Source: Daphnia carinata (lineage: Eukaryota > Arthropoda > Branchiopoda > Diplostraca > Daphniidae). From it: DNA of 64,000 bases. The DNA lies in NCBI RefSeq assembly GCF_022539665.2, contig NC_081333.1, positions 6,136,971 to 6,200,970 on the forward strand. Reading direction: 5' to 3'. The first letter of the stretch is position 1, and each line of letters begins with the position of its first letter. A program made the translations under genes and the position numbers. This document shows positions 35,096 to 45,451 of the stretch, piece after piece. The notes beneath the pieces are model-generated. The model did no database searches. It was not told the DNA's origin and worked only from the letters and a program-made list of their open reading frames with translations.

Positions 35096-35672
35096 GCGTT
35101 TGGAGCACGTACTCTTTTCCTACCTCCTCTTTCTTCAAAGTCACCACCAGGCCTTCTTCACGATATTCAATCTTTACCTTCACCTTTTCTTTCTTTTCTT
35201 CTGGTACACCAGCTTTGTCAGAAAAAAAGTTGGCAACGACGACGTCCCTGACTGGTCATATGGTATACGTTGGTTGTGGTACAGGAAATCACGATGGATG
35301 AAGTCTTCTTGTCGGCTGTAGGTGGAACTTTGGGCCAAAGTCTGGTGTTGGATGAACCAATGGCCCTGGCGGAAGGCGAATGTCCGGGTAAATTTTCTCC
35401 TCTGGAACTACAGATGCTGGTTGTTGTAGATGACGTGGTTTGAGAGATTCCAGGTATCTGGCCCGGTCGGTGTTTGACTGAATGTTTGTGACTCCAATGG
35501 CGTCAAATCTTGGCACATACCGGCTTGCTACAGCGTAGAAGCCTCTCTCGTGGTAGTCTAGTTTGCCATCTATTGATACTCCAGGGGAGAGAGGTTGGTA
35601 ATCTCTAGTAGGAGTGGTGTGAAGAGGTGCAGGTCGTTCCCCAAACTTAAATTTGCGCTTGAAAGTACCCAA
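35096..35672 (-). pseudogene. Unassigned leader reading frame of BEL2
   Basis: Between the primer-binding site and gag, a 127-codon frame (35289-35672) starts MGTFKRKFKFGERPAPLHTT and is proline/histidine-rich. A second charged frame at about 35096-35260 reads VKVKIEYREEGLVVTLKKEE. BEL/Pao elements usually have little coding before gag. I recognise no domain; it may be an extra ORF, captured sequence or chance. Confidence 0.35.
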
Positions 35673-35998
35673 GTCTTCTAATCTTAATTAGATACTTTTA
35701 AGAAAGGTTAGTAACGGGCTTTAAAGTGTAAATCTAAACCTAGTTTACGTTGAGCCTTTGGGTGTTAGTCCAAGTGAGTGGCCCGTATTCTCTATTCATA
35801 GCAAGGTATAAGATTTCTTGAAAAAAAGCTGTGGGGAATGAAATGGTTGTTAGTAAATTTAAAAGAAAAGGCTTAAACCCTCACACTAGTTTAAAGTAGT
35901 GGCCAAAAAATTTCCTTGACACGTGTTTCTTGCTCAACACGTGTGTGAATGTAATACTCAAGCAGCCTAAACGTCTAATTTGGACGATTTCTTCAATT

Positions 35999-36018
35999 CT
36001 AATGGTTTCGAAGGACCA
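35999..36018 (-). other. BEL2 primer-binding site, tRNA-Tyr type
   Basis: On the minus strand, TGGTCCTTCGAAACC begins directly at the inner end of the 5' LTR. TGGTCCTTCGA is complementary to the 3' end (TCGAAGGACCA) of metazoan tRNA-Tyr as I recall it. The match is 11 bases. Confidence 0.65.
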
Positions 36019-36370
36019 TGTAACGTATTCTAGACCTAAGAGAAAGCTTTTAATTAAATTAAATAAACACTTAATACCTTAATAGTACGTTGGTAGGGAG
36101 AAAGACACTTGATAGCGATTTCACTAGCATTTTTATTTGAACTTTCGGATACTTACACAAAAGACGTCTGCTTGCGACAAGTGGAAATTAAGAAGGGTCG
36201 GCCATTGCCGACATTGGCTACCAAGAAGGCTCTGTTAAACAGCGCCCCTAGCGGCACACACAAATAATATTTAAAATAATACAAGTAAAGTATAAGAAAC
36301 AGCAGTTCTTCGCACGGACCTTCCAAATCTAGAAACCCCGTGGTTGTCGTCCTTTTGAGAATTTGCAACA
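36019..36370 (-). repeat. BEL2 5' LTR
   Basis: 352 bp with TG...CA ends. It includes a 50-bp segment absent from the 3' LTR. Confidence 0.93.
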
Positions 36371-36501
36371 GTTAAAAGCTTGTTAACCGGTGACCTTCGG
36401 ATGACTCCGTTTCCTTTCTGTGGGTAATCATGACATGCTGAAACATGATTCATGATACATAGTCATTTCTTCAGTTTTATTTTTGACTTCGTTCAGAGAA
36501 G

Positions 36502-37711
36502 ATGCGAAATTACTTGCGCAAAACCGACGCCATCCGACCTGACGAGGAGACACTCAAGCAGGCCGTATCTACCCTATTAAGTGGCCAAATAACACTGCGA
36601 CAAGCAGCGGAGGCATTTAACGTGAAGCGCAGTACACTAAGTGGCGACTTAGTATAAGAAAAAAGTGCAATATTTTCATGGCGGAACCTTGCCTCCAGTA
36701 CTAAGCGAACGGAACATTCGCGACAACTTTTAAGCATTTCAATGGAGGTCGAACTGGTGCAATATTTACTGTAATGTTCACGTTTAAATCATGGATTAAC
36801 TCCAGTGCAAGTCCGGGAACTTGCTTTTCAGTATGCCGAATCCAACGCCATTAAATTTCCAGAGCAATGGCGAATTAATGGAATGGCAGGTTAAGATTGG
36901 TTTTCCGGAGTCCTGAAACGCCACGAAGAGCTTTCAATCCGAGCAAAGGAATCCACTAGCCAAGCGCGTGCTTCGGCCTTTAACAGGATTGTCGTTGAGC
37001 GCTTCTTCACCCAACTGGTGCAACTCTACGAGGAACATGATTTCGCTCCATCACAAATTTTGAATACGGATGAAACGGGCATCTCAACGGTAATGAAACC
37101 ACCTCGCGTAGTCGCACAACTGGCCAAAAACAAGTTCAGCAAACGATTTCTGTTGAACGCGGCGAAACAACGACAATGGTAGGGTTTATTAGTGCGTCCG
37201 GTTGCGTCATGCCCCCAATTTTTCTGAATTTGCGCGGCAGAATGGTGTGGTGATGTTTACATTTCCGCCCCATTGCTCACACAAACTGCAACCGTTGGAC
37301 GTGTCCGTCTTTGGGCCGTTCAAACATACTTTTCGTCGAGAACAAGACGATTGGTTGGCCACACATCCCGGTGAAAAATTGCGGATCGATGATATTGCGT
37401 ACTTGAATCGGGTTGCTTTTATCGAAAAGTTTAACCTGGTCAACATCATATCTGGATTCCGATCAACTGGAATTTGGCCCTTCAATCGGCACGTTTTTTC
37501 CGACAATGATTTCCTGCCATCACATGTCACTGATAGGCAAATAGATGACTTCATAATTGGAGAGTTTCCCCATAATTTAATTATTAATTATTTAAATTTT
37601 ATTTGCATAGTTCCGATTGCGGCTCAACCTAAAGCTACATCGTCAACAGCGAATCCGACTGAACCTACGTCGTCAACAGCATCATCTTCAGAAGCGCTAA
37701 CAAGTAAATAA
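36502..37711 (+). pseudogene. Pogo/jerky-type transposase of pogo-1, broken
   Basis: Starts MRNYLRKTDAI, followed by an HTH_psq domain (LLSGQITLRQAAEAFNVKRS) and a stop. A CENP-B-type second HTH follows (LTPVQVRELAFQYAESNAIK ... WFSGVLKRHEELSIRAKEST). The DDE core has its first aspartate in QILNTDETGIS. The middle of the core with the second aspartate is deleted at about 37185-37205. The rest is open at 37202-37711 (FPPHCSHKLQPLDVSVFGPF, IISGFRSTGIWPFNR). Stops and the deletion inactivate it. Confidence 0.88.
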
Positions 37712-38252
37712 ATTGTAATCCAAATTTTTTTTTTTATTTCTGCAAAAAAATTAATAGGGAGTTTTGAAGACATACGTCCGTTCCCCCGCGTGAAAGCCAT
37801 AGAGGAGCCCTCCAAGAGAAAACGAATTGGTTCATCGCGCGTAATAACGTCGACACCAGAAAAAAATGGACCAGAGAAAAAAAACCCGGAAAGTCTCCTT
37901 ATTGCAAGATAACGATGACGAAACCCAAAATGAAGCCACATTCATTGCTCCGGTTTAAAAAACCCATTCTGGTCGAACGGTATTACAAGTTAAAAAGACC
38001 AATTTGTAATGGCTTATTGCTTGTTTAAGAGCTGACCGACATAACCCCAGCAACGGGGTTAGTCCGGTCGCTTTATGCCAAATTTTGTAATAAAATTGTA
38101 ATTTCGAATTAAACTTGAAAAATGTAAGAAAAAAGACCGTAACAGCTAGCTTATTTCTTCATTTTCTAAAACAAAAATTCACAAAATATCACAAACAGTT
38201 TAGAAGTTATTGGCAAAAAACAAAAAATGACCGAAATAGCCCCGGCCTCCCC

Positions 38253-38830
38253 TACATGTTTTACACAATTTTTTTCATCATGGGAGGTTCTTGGTAGCCT
38301 ACTAGCTGAGGATGATGTAGGAGGGACTGAAGGGCCTGTCAGGCAGCTACCAGGCAACCAAAATAAAGGTTCTAAGAGAAATTTAGGACGGCTATGGAGA
38401 AGACTGAGGAGGACAGTAGGAAGTTCTGCAGAGGTACTTAGGAGCCCGTCGTGTCGTGTGGGTGCATGAAAGGTAAGTAGAAAGTATACCCGGCTTCACC
38501 GATCAACAACGTCAAGCGTGCGATAAATGGGAGGTAAACTTTGAAACTGATCATGTGGAAATAATGAAGTTTGCAAATCGTTATGCTACGCCATCAAACC
38601 CTTCCGCCAGTACAATCGGGATGTCAGCCTCAAATATCACGTTCAGTATCCGAAAAACGGCCTACCAACGTTATGCCGACCGGCCTTCTCCGACAATTGA
38701 GCCATGGTGATTTGGAGACCCAAACCCAGATGCTGAAGCTGGAGATGACGTTGGAGACAGCAAGGGCTCAGATGGAGGCAAATTCAACTTTGTCACGGAG
38801 ACCCTGAATAAGGCTTTGAGAAGAATGAGT
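38253..38830 (+). other. BEL1 sequence, probable gag remainder
   Basis: Short charged frames (for example TLETARAQMEANSTLSRRP at about 38740-38807) with many stops. By position this is the rest of BEL1 gag after the pogo-1 insertion. No motif confirms it. Confidence 0.35.
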
Positions 38831-41720
38831 CAACATAGGTAAACTTATAGACAGCTCTAGAGTTATGTGATGTCCAACGATATTGCTGCCAATAACACGT
38901 TGGTTAGGCAAGTGCATCGAACGTTAGACGGTTTGGAACTGACACATTTCTCGAAAGACGTTTTTATCAAGAAACTGACTTCAACCGAAAAAACGATGCA
39001 GTCGTAACGGAGTACAGCGGCCTGAAACACGCCAGACTTCTCCCGATTTAAGAAGCAAGGAATGAATCGAACAAGATGAGGTATTTATCTCACCACGGGA
39101 TCGTGAACCCTTCTAGATCATCGACCAAAAGTCCGAATTGTATTCGATGGAGCTCCTGAGTTCGGTGGCACGTCGATAAATCAAATTTGTGTCGGGGACC
39201 TAATTTACTCGTTAGGTTGCCCGGTGCTCTCATCGTTTCCGGCGTAACCTTGTGCCAGTCGGAGCAGACATCGAAAAAATGTTTCTCCAGGTGAAAGTTC
39301 CCGAAGAAGACCAGGAACTTTCCGTTTTGTTTACCGGTGGCCTGACAGTAGTTCAGCCCCGATGATGTATCTTATCCGACGACCTGTATATTCAGCCTCA
39401 ACCGAACGGCAATGGTCATCATGACTAGTATCCGGGGGAAGCCGGCGGAGTCCGACGGAATTTCTTCGTTGACAACTACCTCGATTCGTTCGATTCCGAA
39501 GACGAAACAGTAAAGTGGGCCCGCCAAACGATAGCATCTCTTCACTTAGGCGGCTTCAACTTAACGAAGTGAACGTCGTCGACGTGGGCCGTAATAACAA
39601 GCCTTAAGGGAATTAGGCCTTACTTGGATAACACTGGCCCTCGACTTGGAAAGACTTCCCATCGAACGAACACTTGGGATGATGTAAGATAGTGAGGAAG
39701 ACATGTTACTCTTCAAGATTCGAACGTCATCGGAAAACGAAGTTCATACCAAAAGGTTTTTCTTAAGCTTCATATCCAGTGCCTACTATCCGTTGGGACT
39801 CGTCGCTATTGTTGTCTTCCTTATGAAGTCTGCTTCAAAACATTTGAACAATGAGAAAAGGATTGGCTGGAACGAACTGTTATCCGAAGATTTGTGTCAA
39901 CGATTTTACTACTGATACGAGCACCTCGAAAATTAGTAATCAGTGTCGAGATGTTTCAGATTCCAACGTTGATGCTGGACACAGCAGTACCGTCGAGCTG
40001 TAGCTTACTTCCGTACCGTATTCGAAGACCATTCGATATACGTGCCCTTTATCGTTTCAAAAATACACGTTACACCGGTAAAATTTCTCACGATTCCCGG
40101 GGGGGGGGGGGGTTCAGGCTGCTATAGAGGGCCTAAGTATAGCCCTCATAATTTGTCCAGAGCTCGAAATCGTTACCCGGCAAGTAATTTTCCATACGGA
40201 ATCGGACAAACTGTGCTATGTTGGATTCACTCGAAGACCTGCCTATTCTTTGTCTTCGTATACAGCCCTATTCATAAAAATCTCTGGAATACAGATCGTC
40301 AATAATAGCGTCATGTTCTGGAGTTTCAAATCCTGCAGATCTCTGCGGTCGTGGCATCAACCTAAAGGACGTCGACAAGTTGATCAACTTCCATGAGGGG
40401 CCCCCATTCCTGAGTCTTGATCCAATGGAATGGCACAGTTGGGAAAGAGGTTACAGAGCCAGATGGGCGGGATGTAAACGTGATTCGGGTTTTGGCCGTC
40501 AAAACAGAAGATGAAAATCACATAATCGACCGATGTGTAATCCGATTCTTTAGTCTACTAAAACTTCAGCAAATTCTAGCCTTGAGTCAAAGATTCGCCA
40601 GAACACTCGTGATAAAATACTTTGCGACAAGCTAACAGTCGGAGAGCTGTCGGCGCAAGAAACGTTAGCGTCGCTAGTGCTGTGCATCAAACGTCGTCAA
40701 GAATTAGCCTTCTCTAAGAATATACGCCTTAGATAAAAATTTGAAATTGCCAATCAAATCCAAGCTTCGCACCTTCATGCTCTTTATGGACGAAGTCTGC
40801 AGTTGAGTGTAGGTGGAAGTAGGCTTCATACGCCAATAGACTATGCGATTAAACATCCTATACTACCGCCAGCCGACGAGCTTTTAACACAAGGGATAAT
40901 CTGGGAAATTGCGGTGAAATTATAGGACTGAAACGAATAGGACTGGAATAATAGAACTGAAAATTTCCAGTCCTATTTCTACAGGAGAAATAGGACTGAG
41001 AGAAATAGGACTGACTTTTAAAATATTTTAGGACAGTCCTTTCTCCATGGCATCAGTCCTATTTCTCAACGAACCACCTTTGCCGCGGTACAGCAAGAAC
41101 TTCGCAACGCCATGGAGGAACTTACCAAGCGATGTGAAGAAATTCAAGCTGTAATGGCCTGTTAAGAAATCGAATGGTATTTTTCTCCTCCACAAGGGCC
41201 TCATTTTGGTCGGTTTTGGGAAAAATCGTTCAATCTAGCATAGGGCCATGAAAGTTAGCATCGGATATCGCCTCGTCACCAGCAATCTGTACTAAGTACC
41301 GTCGTCACCGAAGTGTCAGTCGATCTAAATGCACGGCCACTGACACACCTCAGTATGGGCCCGGAAAACCCTGATCCAGTAACACCCAATCATTTCCTTT
41401 ACGGTGGAGCTCGCCGAATAGATGGCTACATGAGTACGTTTCCACATCTGACGGAAAGAAAAAAATGGAAGGAAAACGACCAAACGTTACCGTGGGAAAC
41501 TTAGTTCTTGTGATTGAACCAAATACGTTACGTGGACAGTGTTCTTTAGGCAAAGTGCTCTAAGTTATTCCCAGTTCCAGCAATAATGTCATTCGTGTAG
41601 TAAAAGTAAAAATTAGTAACCATGCACGACCATGTATTCGTCGGGTGATAAATCTGCGTTTTGGCTACGGCCAAGGAACAAGAAGTTACCGTGAAAAGAG
41701 AGTAAAATATATCATTGGTA
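38831..41720 (+). pseudogene. BEL1 pol, heavily decayed
   Basis: Fragments in changing frames keep BEL/Pao order. RT: VVFDGAPEFGGTSINQICVG at about 39135, EKMFLQVKVPEEDQELSVLF at about 39275, and a catalytic box mutated to FVDNYLDS at about 39470. Then TKRFFLSFISSAYYPLGLVA (39740-39800), and the integrase C-terminus LNARPLTHLS ... TPNHFLYGG (41315-41405) followed by an SH3-like tail (LVLVIEPNTLRGQ, 41505). An AATAGGACTG repeat interrupts it at 40915-41075. A run of 14 G at 40099-40112 breaks another frame. Confidence 0.8.
40915..41075. repeat. AATAGGACTG-family short repeat
   Basis: A 160-bp segment made of direct and inverted AATAGGACTG/CAGTCCTATT copies, inserted in BEL1 pol. Related pieces are at 26036-26095 and 62560-62640. 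It looks like a MITE or simple foldback repeat. Confidence 0.6.
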
Positions 41721-42090
41721 GCGTAAATCTCCCCTATCGGTACCTGTGATATGTAGACATTGTAAAAATATTTGAACTTGAACTGTCGTCAAAATGTTCA
41801 AATCAAAATTGTAAATGTAAGTCGTGCAAACATTAATGATGAAACACCAGTGTAAATTCCGTAGAGACACCTTAAAACTTAGTGGAGTGTTCACGACCTT
41901 CAACGCCACCTATATTCCACTTCAAACATAGGGCAATGGCCAAAGTTAAATCGTTTGCTGTTTAGTACTATATAACATTACGAAATGAGGGAAACTGTTT
42001 AGCCTCCAAGGTGAGCAGCTGATACTCAGTTGAACTAACTTGTGAATAGTGAACACGTTTAAGTGACCTCTCCTACGTTAACGTTCATCA

Positions 42091-42657
42091 AATGGCAGAA
42101 AATCCGTCCCCATCTGCCGCATCCGTGAAAGAAAGATTAACGAAAAGTCGCGAAGTTGAGGAGTGCACGTTTAACCTCGGGGAAAACTTTGCTAGCGCTC
42201 TTAATGCAAAAAAAGAGGCTATTGGACGGGCGGTGGTACGTGGTGCCTAAGCACACCCCGTCATTTTTTGCTTTGTGAAAGCTAACGTCAAAGGCGCGGC
42301 GTTAGGCAAAAGGCGGGTTGTGGATTGCGAAGGTTTTATGTAAATGACAAATCGAACCGCCTGGAACTTTAATTTTTACAACACCGATGTTTCGGCTGTT
42401 TCTTGCCACTGGCGGTTGCCGGCCACACGAAACTCATAAATGTCCTCACCCATGCCACTGCGCCTTCTGCAACTCAGACGAGCATCATCAAATCCTTTGT
42501 GGATCTCGGAAGGCCAACAAAGGCGTGCTCCCTACCAGTGATGTACGTTTGAAGATCCACTGGAAGTGTGTTTTTTTTTGTTGTTTTGTTCATTTGTTCT
42601 CAACACAGTTTTGTTTCTTTTGGTTTTGTTACACCGTTGTAAACAGGTAGGCCCGCT
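42091..42657 (+). pseudogene. Cysteine/histidine-rich frames before the BEL1 3' LTR, unrecognised
   Basis: A frame from the ATG at about 42091 (MAENPSPSAASVKERLTKSR) reaches a stop at about 42250. A second frame (42387-42550) holds GCRPHETHKCPHPCHCAFCN followed by SDEHHQILC, a zinc-knuckle-like pattern seen in BEL gag. Its place after pol is wrong for BEL1 gag, so it may come from another element. Confidence 0.35.
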
Positions 42658-42840
42658 GTCACCTACGGTGCTTCCCTCACTGGCAAGGCTGTAGTAAGCA
42701 AGGGCTTGCTTACCTTTATCGTGATGGGTGGTAGGCCCTATTGCGTCAGAGGATCAATACAGTTCAGTTATCATCAGTTCAGTTGCCCATAACGTCAGTA
42801 TCAGTTCTTTTGTAACCCAGTAATTGTTGATTAATGTGAG
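42658..42840 (+). repeat. BEL1 3' LTR, truncated
   Basis: Matches 24149-24330 in order (CACCTACGG, CACTGGCA, ATCGTGATGG, CAGTTCAGTTATCA). Cut where the pogo-2 remnant begins. Confidence 0.6.
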
Positions 42841-44362
42841 AATTGATTGATTTGTTGATAACATGAGAAGACATTGACGAAAGGAAGTTTTTACGGGTGA
42901 ATATGTAGACGGGTGGACAATGAGTTCCAGCATCACAGATGAAGCCAACCATTGTAGTGGTAACTCCACGCTCAGCCGAAACCGTTTGTTGGACTTGCTT
43001 TAATCCCTTTGTAGCGAGGACATCGGTGGTGACAAGACAGTTGGAATGCCCGTCTCGTCCGTGTTCCAGATGCGGCCAGGTCGGATGCGATATTTTGTAA
43101 TGACTTCAATTAAATTATCGAAAAACTTGGCTACAGCGGGTGCGTTAAATGCACTGGCACGTGCCTGACTTGTCGCCTCGGGTGCGCGGATAGACAAAGA
43201 CGGGTTCCGTTTTAAAAAATACGTAAACCAATCTTCGGATGCCTTTTCTTTCTCTATCCAATTTTTTGGCATGGTTAAACCGTTAGCGATGGCAAATTTA
43301 AAGGCTAAGCACCGGGATTCTTTTGGAGTTAGGCCGTGGCTCATCAAGAGCAAATCTTTAAATAATTTGCCAATTCCGTCTCGAGCCCAATCGGAATAAT
43401 TTGACGAGCATGTTCCAGTCGCATAACAGGCTGTGTTGAAAGCGGAGGACCACTTTCGCGAAATTTCTTCACATACCTGTCCAAAGTGGACTTCTTAACA
43501 TTGAAAAAGGAACTGGCATGCCGGATCGAATATCCTCCCGCTAACACAGAAGTTACAGCGTGATGCATTATCTCTTCTTTTGGCGGAGAATCTGACCGTT
43601 TTCGCTTATAATTACGAACCATCTAGATTAAAGAAACAAAATAGAGCTGCGGTCATAAATAATACAACACAAGAAAAATAACAGACGAAAACTATTAATT
43701 GTCAGTGATTGCACGAATGATAGCTTACCGTTTTCCAGATACGAAGCAGAATAGAGGTGGTGTCAAGTGGACCGATGACAGATGACTTATGACGACCACG
43801 GTGTAAGAGTTTCTTTATATACCAAGCCATCTGTTCTTCAGATTCTTTTTTTCGTTGAAATTAAGTAGCCATTTTGCTTGTTTACGGTTAACGAGAGAGA
43901 ATTGATGCATACCGCCGCACAAGATGTGAGCTTGCTATCCGCTCTGTTTTACCCCGTCCCATCTTACCCCAGAATGTCTTGTCCCAACCAGCCCCATGGG
44001 TGGTGTCTTTGAAAACACGCGATTTTCGGAAAACCGCTTCAGATAATTTTTTTTGAAACTGAAAAAATGTTTGAAAATGAATAGAGTATTTCACTATATT
44101 TTTTGAAAAATTTTAGATCAAATAACGTAGCCGTAAATAACAATATTATTACAGCCCAACATAATTTTTCGAACCATCAAAAATTTCTGGCTGTATGGCT
44201 GTATTTCAAAAACGGATGCCACCACTACCACAAAACTCCATCCCCAAACGCGCATGTGCTTAATAAACCTGATGTGCAAATTCAAAATTTTATAAAAGAA
44301 GCGTTTCTCTAAAACATAACTTGTCCCAACTAATCCGTGTCCCGATTAGCCCCGGTCTCCCC
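42841..44362 (-). mobile_element. Pogo-type transposon (pogo-2), truncated at its 3' end
   Basis: The right end reads TAGCCCCGGTCTCCCC followed by TA (44363-44364), the same TIR as pogo-1. Just inside are two GTCCCAACTAATCC/GTGTCCCGATTAG motifs. The transposase runs leftward from 43622. No left TIR exists; the sequence changes to BEL1 LTR at about 42840, so a deletion joined the two. Confidence 0.75.
42855..43622 (-). pseudogene. Pogo/jerky-type transposase of pogo-2, N-terminal half
   Basis: Starts MVRNYKRKRSDSPPKEEIMH with an HTH_psq domain (GGYSIRHASSFFNVKKSTLD). A frameshift at about 43345 leads into the CENP-B HTH (MSHGLTPKESRCLAFKFAIA ... FLKRNPSLSIRAPEATSQAR). The first DDE aspartate is in IWNTDETGIPTV. 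After another frameshift, QVQQTVSAERGVTTTMVGFI and PPVYIFTRKNF end the sequence. The rest of the DDE core is lost. Confidence 0.88.
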
Positions 44363-45427
44363 TATATATACCGATGCTGCAGGTGAAAGTTATTTTACAT
44401 TATGCATATCAGTAACGAAGTCTTGCCGAGTTATTGGCGATAACATTAAACCGATTGAAAGAGACCAATGCGGAAAGATGAGGGCACATTTGTGTGTCAA
44501 ACCTGTATATCACCCACGTCAAGTAAAATCCAAAATGGAAATGGGGAAATCCTTTATAACACGGTTAACTGGAAGTTCTAGGCTCAGTTGTCACAATCAG
44601 TCGTCGCAGTTGGACAGGAAACTTTGCATCACAGTTGTAGTGACAATGTATCGAGAAGTTATCATGATAAAAGGTCCTTATTGTTATAATTTTGTACGCG
44701 AAGTTCAGCATTAAAAACACTCAGATGTTGCTTTTGCTCAATTAAGGATTTTTTTTTACTTGGTTATTGCTGCGTCAGCCTTATCAGATCCGCGCTGAAC
44801 CGTTTAATTCAAACTTCAATAGATTTCGACAAAAAATTCCGCGCATTGGTCGACGTGGGCATGGCATCATCGCCGAAGACATGAATCCGGATTCTTTTCC
44901 TCATGATGGAAGTCTATCCAATTTTTTTTTGAAGGCCTCAAAGGCGATGCCTTGTCTGGGTAGACGCAAAGATGTTTCTACTGAGGTGTGTAAAACTAGT
45001 TTGAGCGGCAACCTAAATTGCATGTCTTAACTTCATGTAAGATTCTCTAGTCGGGTCACGCAACAATCATCGGCGAGCAGTATCCATTTAGAGACCGCTT
45101 GGGTCTTGGCCATGCATCCAACGAAGTTCCCACTGTTCACTATAAACAAGATTTATGGCCAAATTTCGATACTAGTAACTATTCACTCTGAGATATATGT
45201 ACGAGTAGTAGTAAAAGAAGAACACAATTATGTAGGAAAGCGGATAACGAGCGATCTACATCACAATTACGTGCAAGATTTAATCCGCAGCCGGAGGAAT
45301 TTTTTTAAATTTTTTACTACGTTCGCTTGAAAGTACCCATTAGATATAACAGTGGTAAGCACAGCCAAACACTTCGGGGAAAAAATATATGTAAATAATA
45401 ATAACCAAATAAAAAAAAAATCTTCCT
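44363..45427. repeat. Segmental duplication copy B, part 3
   Basis: Sequence parallel to copy A 8698-9996 resumes one TA after pogo-2, beginning CCGATGCTGCAGGTGA. It ends in the same A-rich border as copy A. It carries the ETH pseudogene. Confidence 0.88.
44750..45300 (+). pseudogene. ETH pseudogene (second duplicon copy)
   Basis: Both peptides are recognisable: NRFRQKIPRI-G-RR, then GHGIIAEDMNPDSFPHDG leading to LKASKAMPCL-G-RR. The PRL-amide that receptors need is changed to PCL. Small deletions in the signal-peptide region (about 44770-44800) shift the frame between the hydrophobic core and the first peptide. The next exon is still similar (YPFRDRLGLG at about 45080) but has lost its GTAACT-type donor: ACTAGTAACT replaces ACTGGTAACT. 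The last exon has a deletion. It therefore cannot make an ETH precursor of the normal type. Confidence 0.88.
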
Positions 45428-45451
45428 AAAAAAAGTGTATTTGATTCCACA

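Larger units (their letters stand above)
26648..36370 (-). mobile_element. BEL2: nearly full-length BEL/Pao retrotransposon on the minus strand
   Basis: LTRs at 26648-26949 and 36019-36370 have TG...CA ends. A perfect 5-bp target duplication GTTAA flanks the whole (26643-26647 and 36371-36375). Reading leftward: 5' LTR, a tRNA-like primer-binding site, an unassigned leader frame, gag, aspartic protease, reverse transcriptase, RNase H, integrase and the DUF5641-like end, then the 3' LTR. The LTRs differ by about 20 substitutions plus a 50-bp indel. A hAT element (29691-31964) interrupts the reverse transcriptase. Stops and frameshifts separate most domains, so it is dead but the best preserved retroelement here. 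Confidence 0.93.
26225..38252 (+). mobile_element. Pogo-type transposon (pogo-1) with BEL2 inserted in it
   Basis: The left end GGGGAGGCCGGGGCTA is mirrored exactly by TAGCCCCGGCCTCCCC at the right end, with a shared GGTCA a few bases further in. Subterminal blocks with ACCGGTC/GGGGTTA motifs repeat in inverted form at about 26577-26625 and 38040-38070. TA follows the right end (38253-38254), but the left flank is not TA. A transposase remnant lies at 36502-37711. The BEL2 element splits it into 26225-26642 and 36376-38252. Confidence 0.7.
24149..42840 (+). mobile_element. BEL1: decayed BEL/Pao retrotransposon holding nested insertions
   Basis: Related LTR-like direct repeats start TGTTACCTACGG (24149) and TGTCACCTACGG (42658). 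They share the repeated CAGTTCAGTTATCA motif and TCAGTTCTTTTGTAAC. Between them, on the plus strand, are a gag-like frame (24756-25007 onward) and a broken pol (about 38830-41720). The pogo element 26225-38252 sits in its gag part. The right LTR is cut at about 42840, where a truncated pogo element begins, so no target duplication can be checked. Many stops and frameshifts mark it as the oldest layer here. Confidence 0.65.

Noticed and set aside
40099-40112. Run of 14 G as a regulatory G-quadruplex
   Set aside because: A single homopolymer inside decayed pol; more likely slippage or an assembly artefact.
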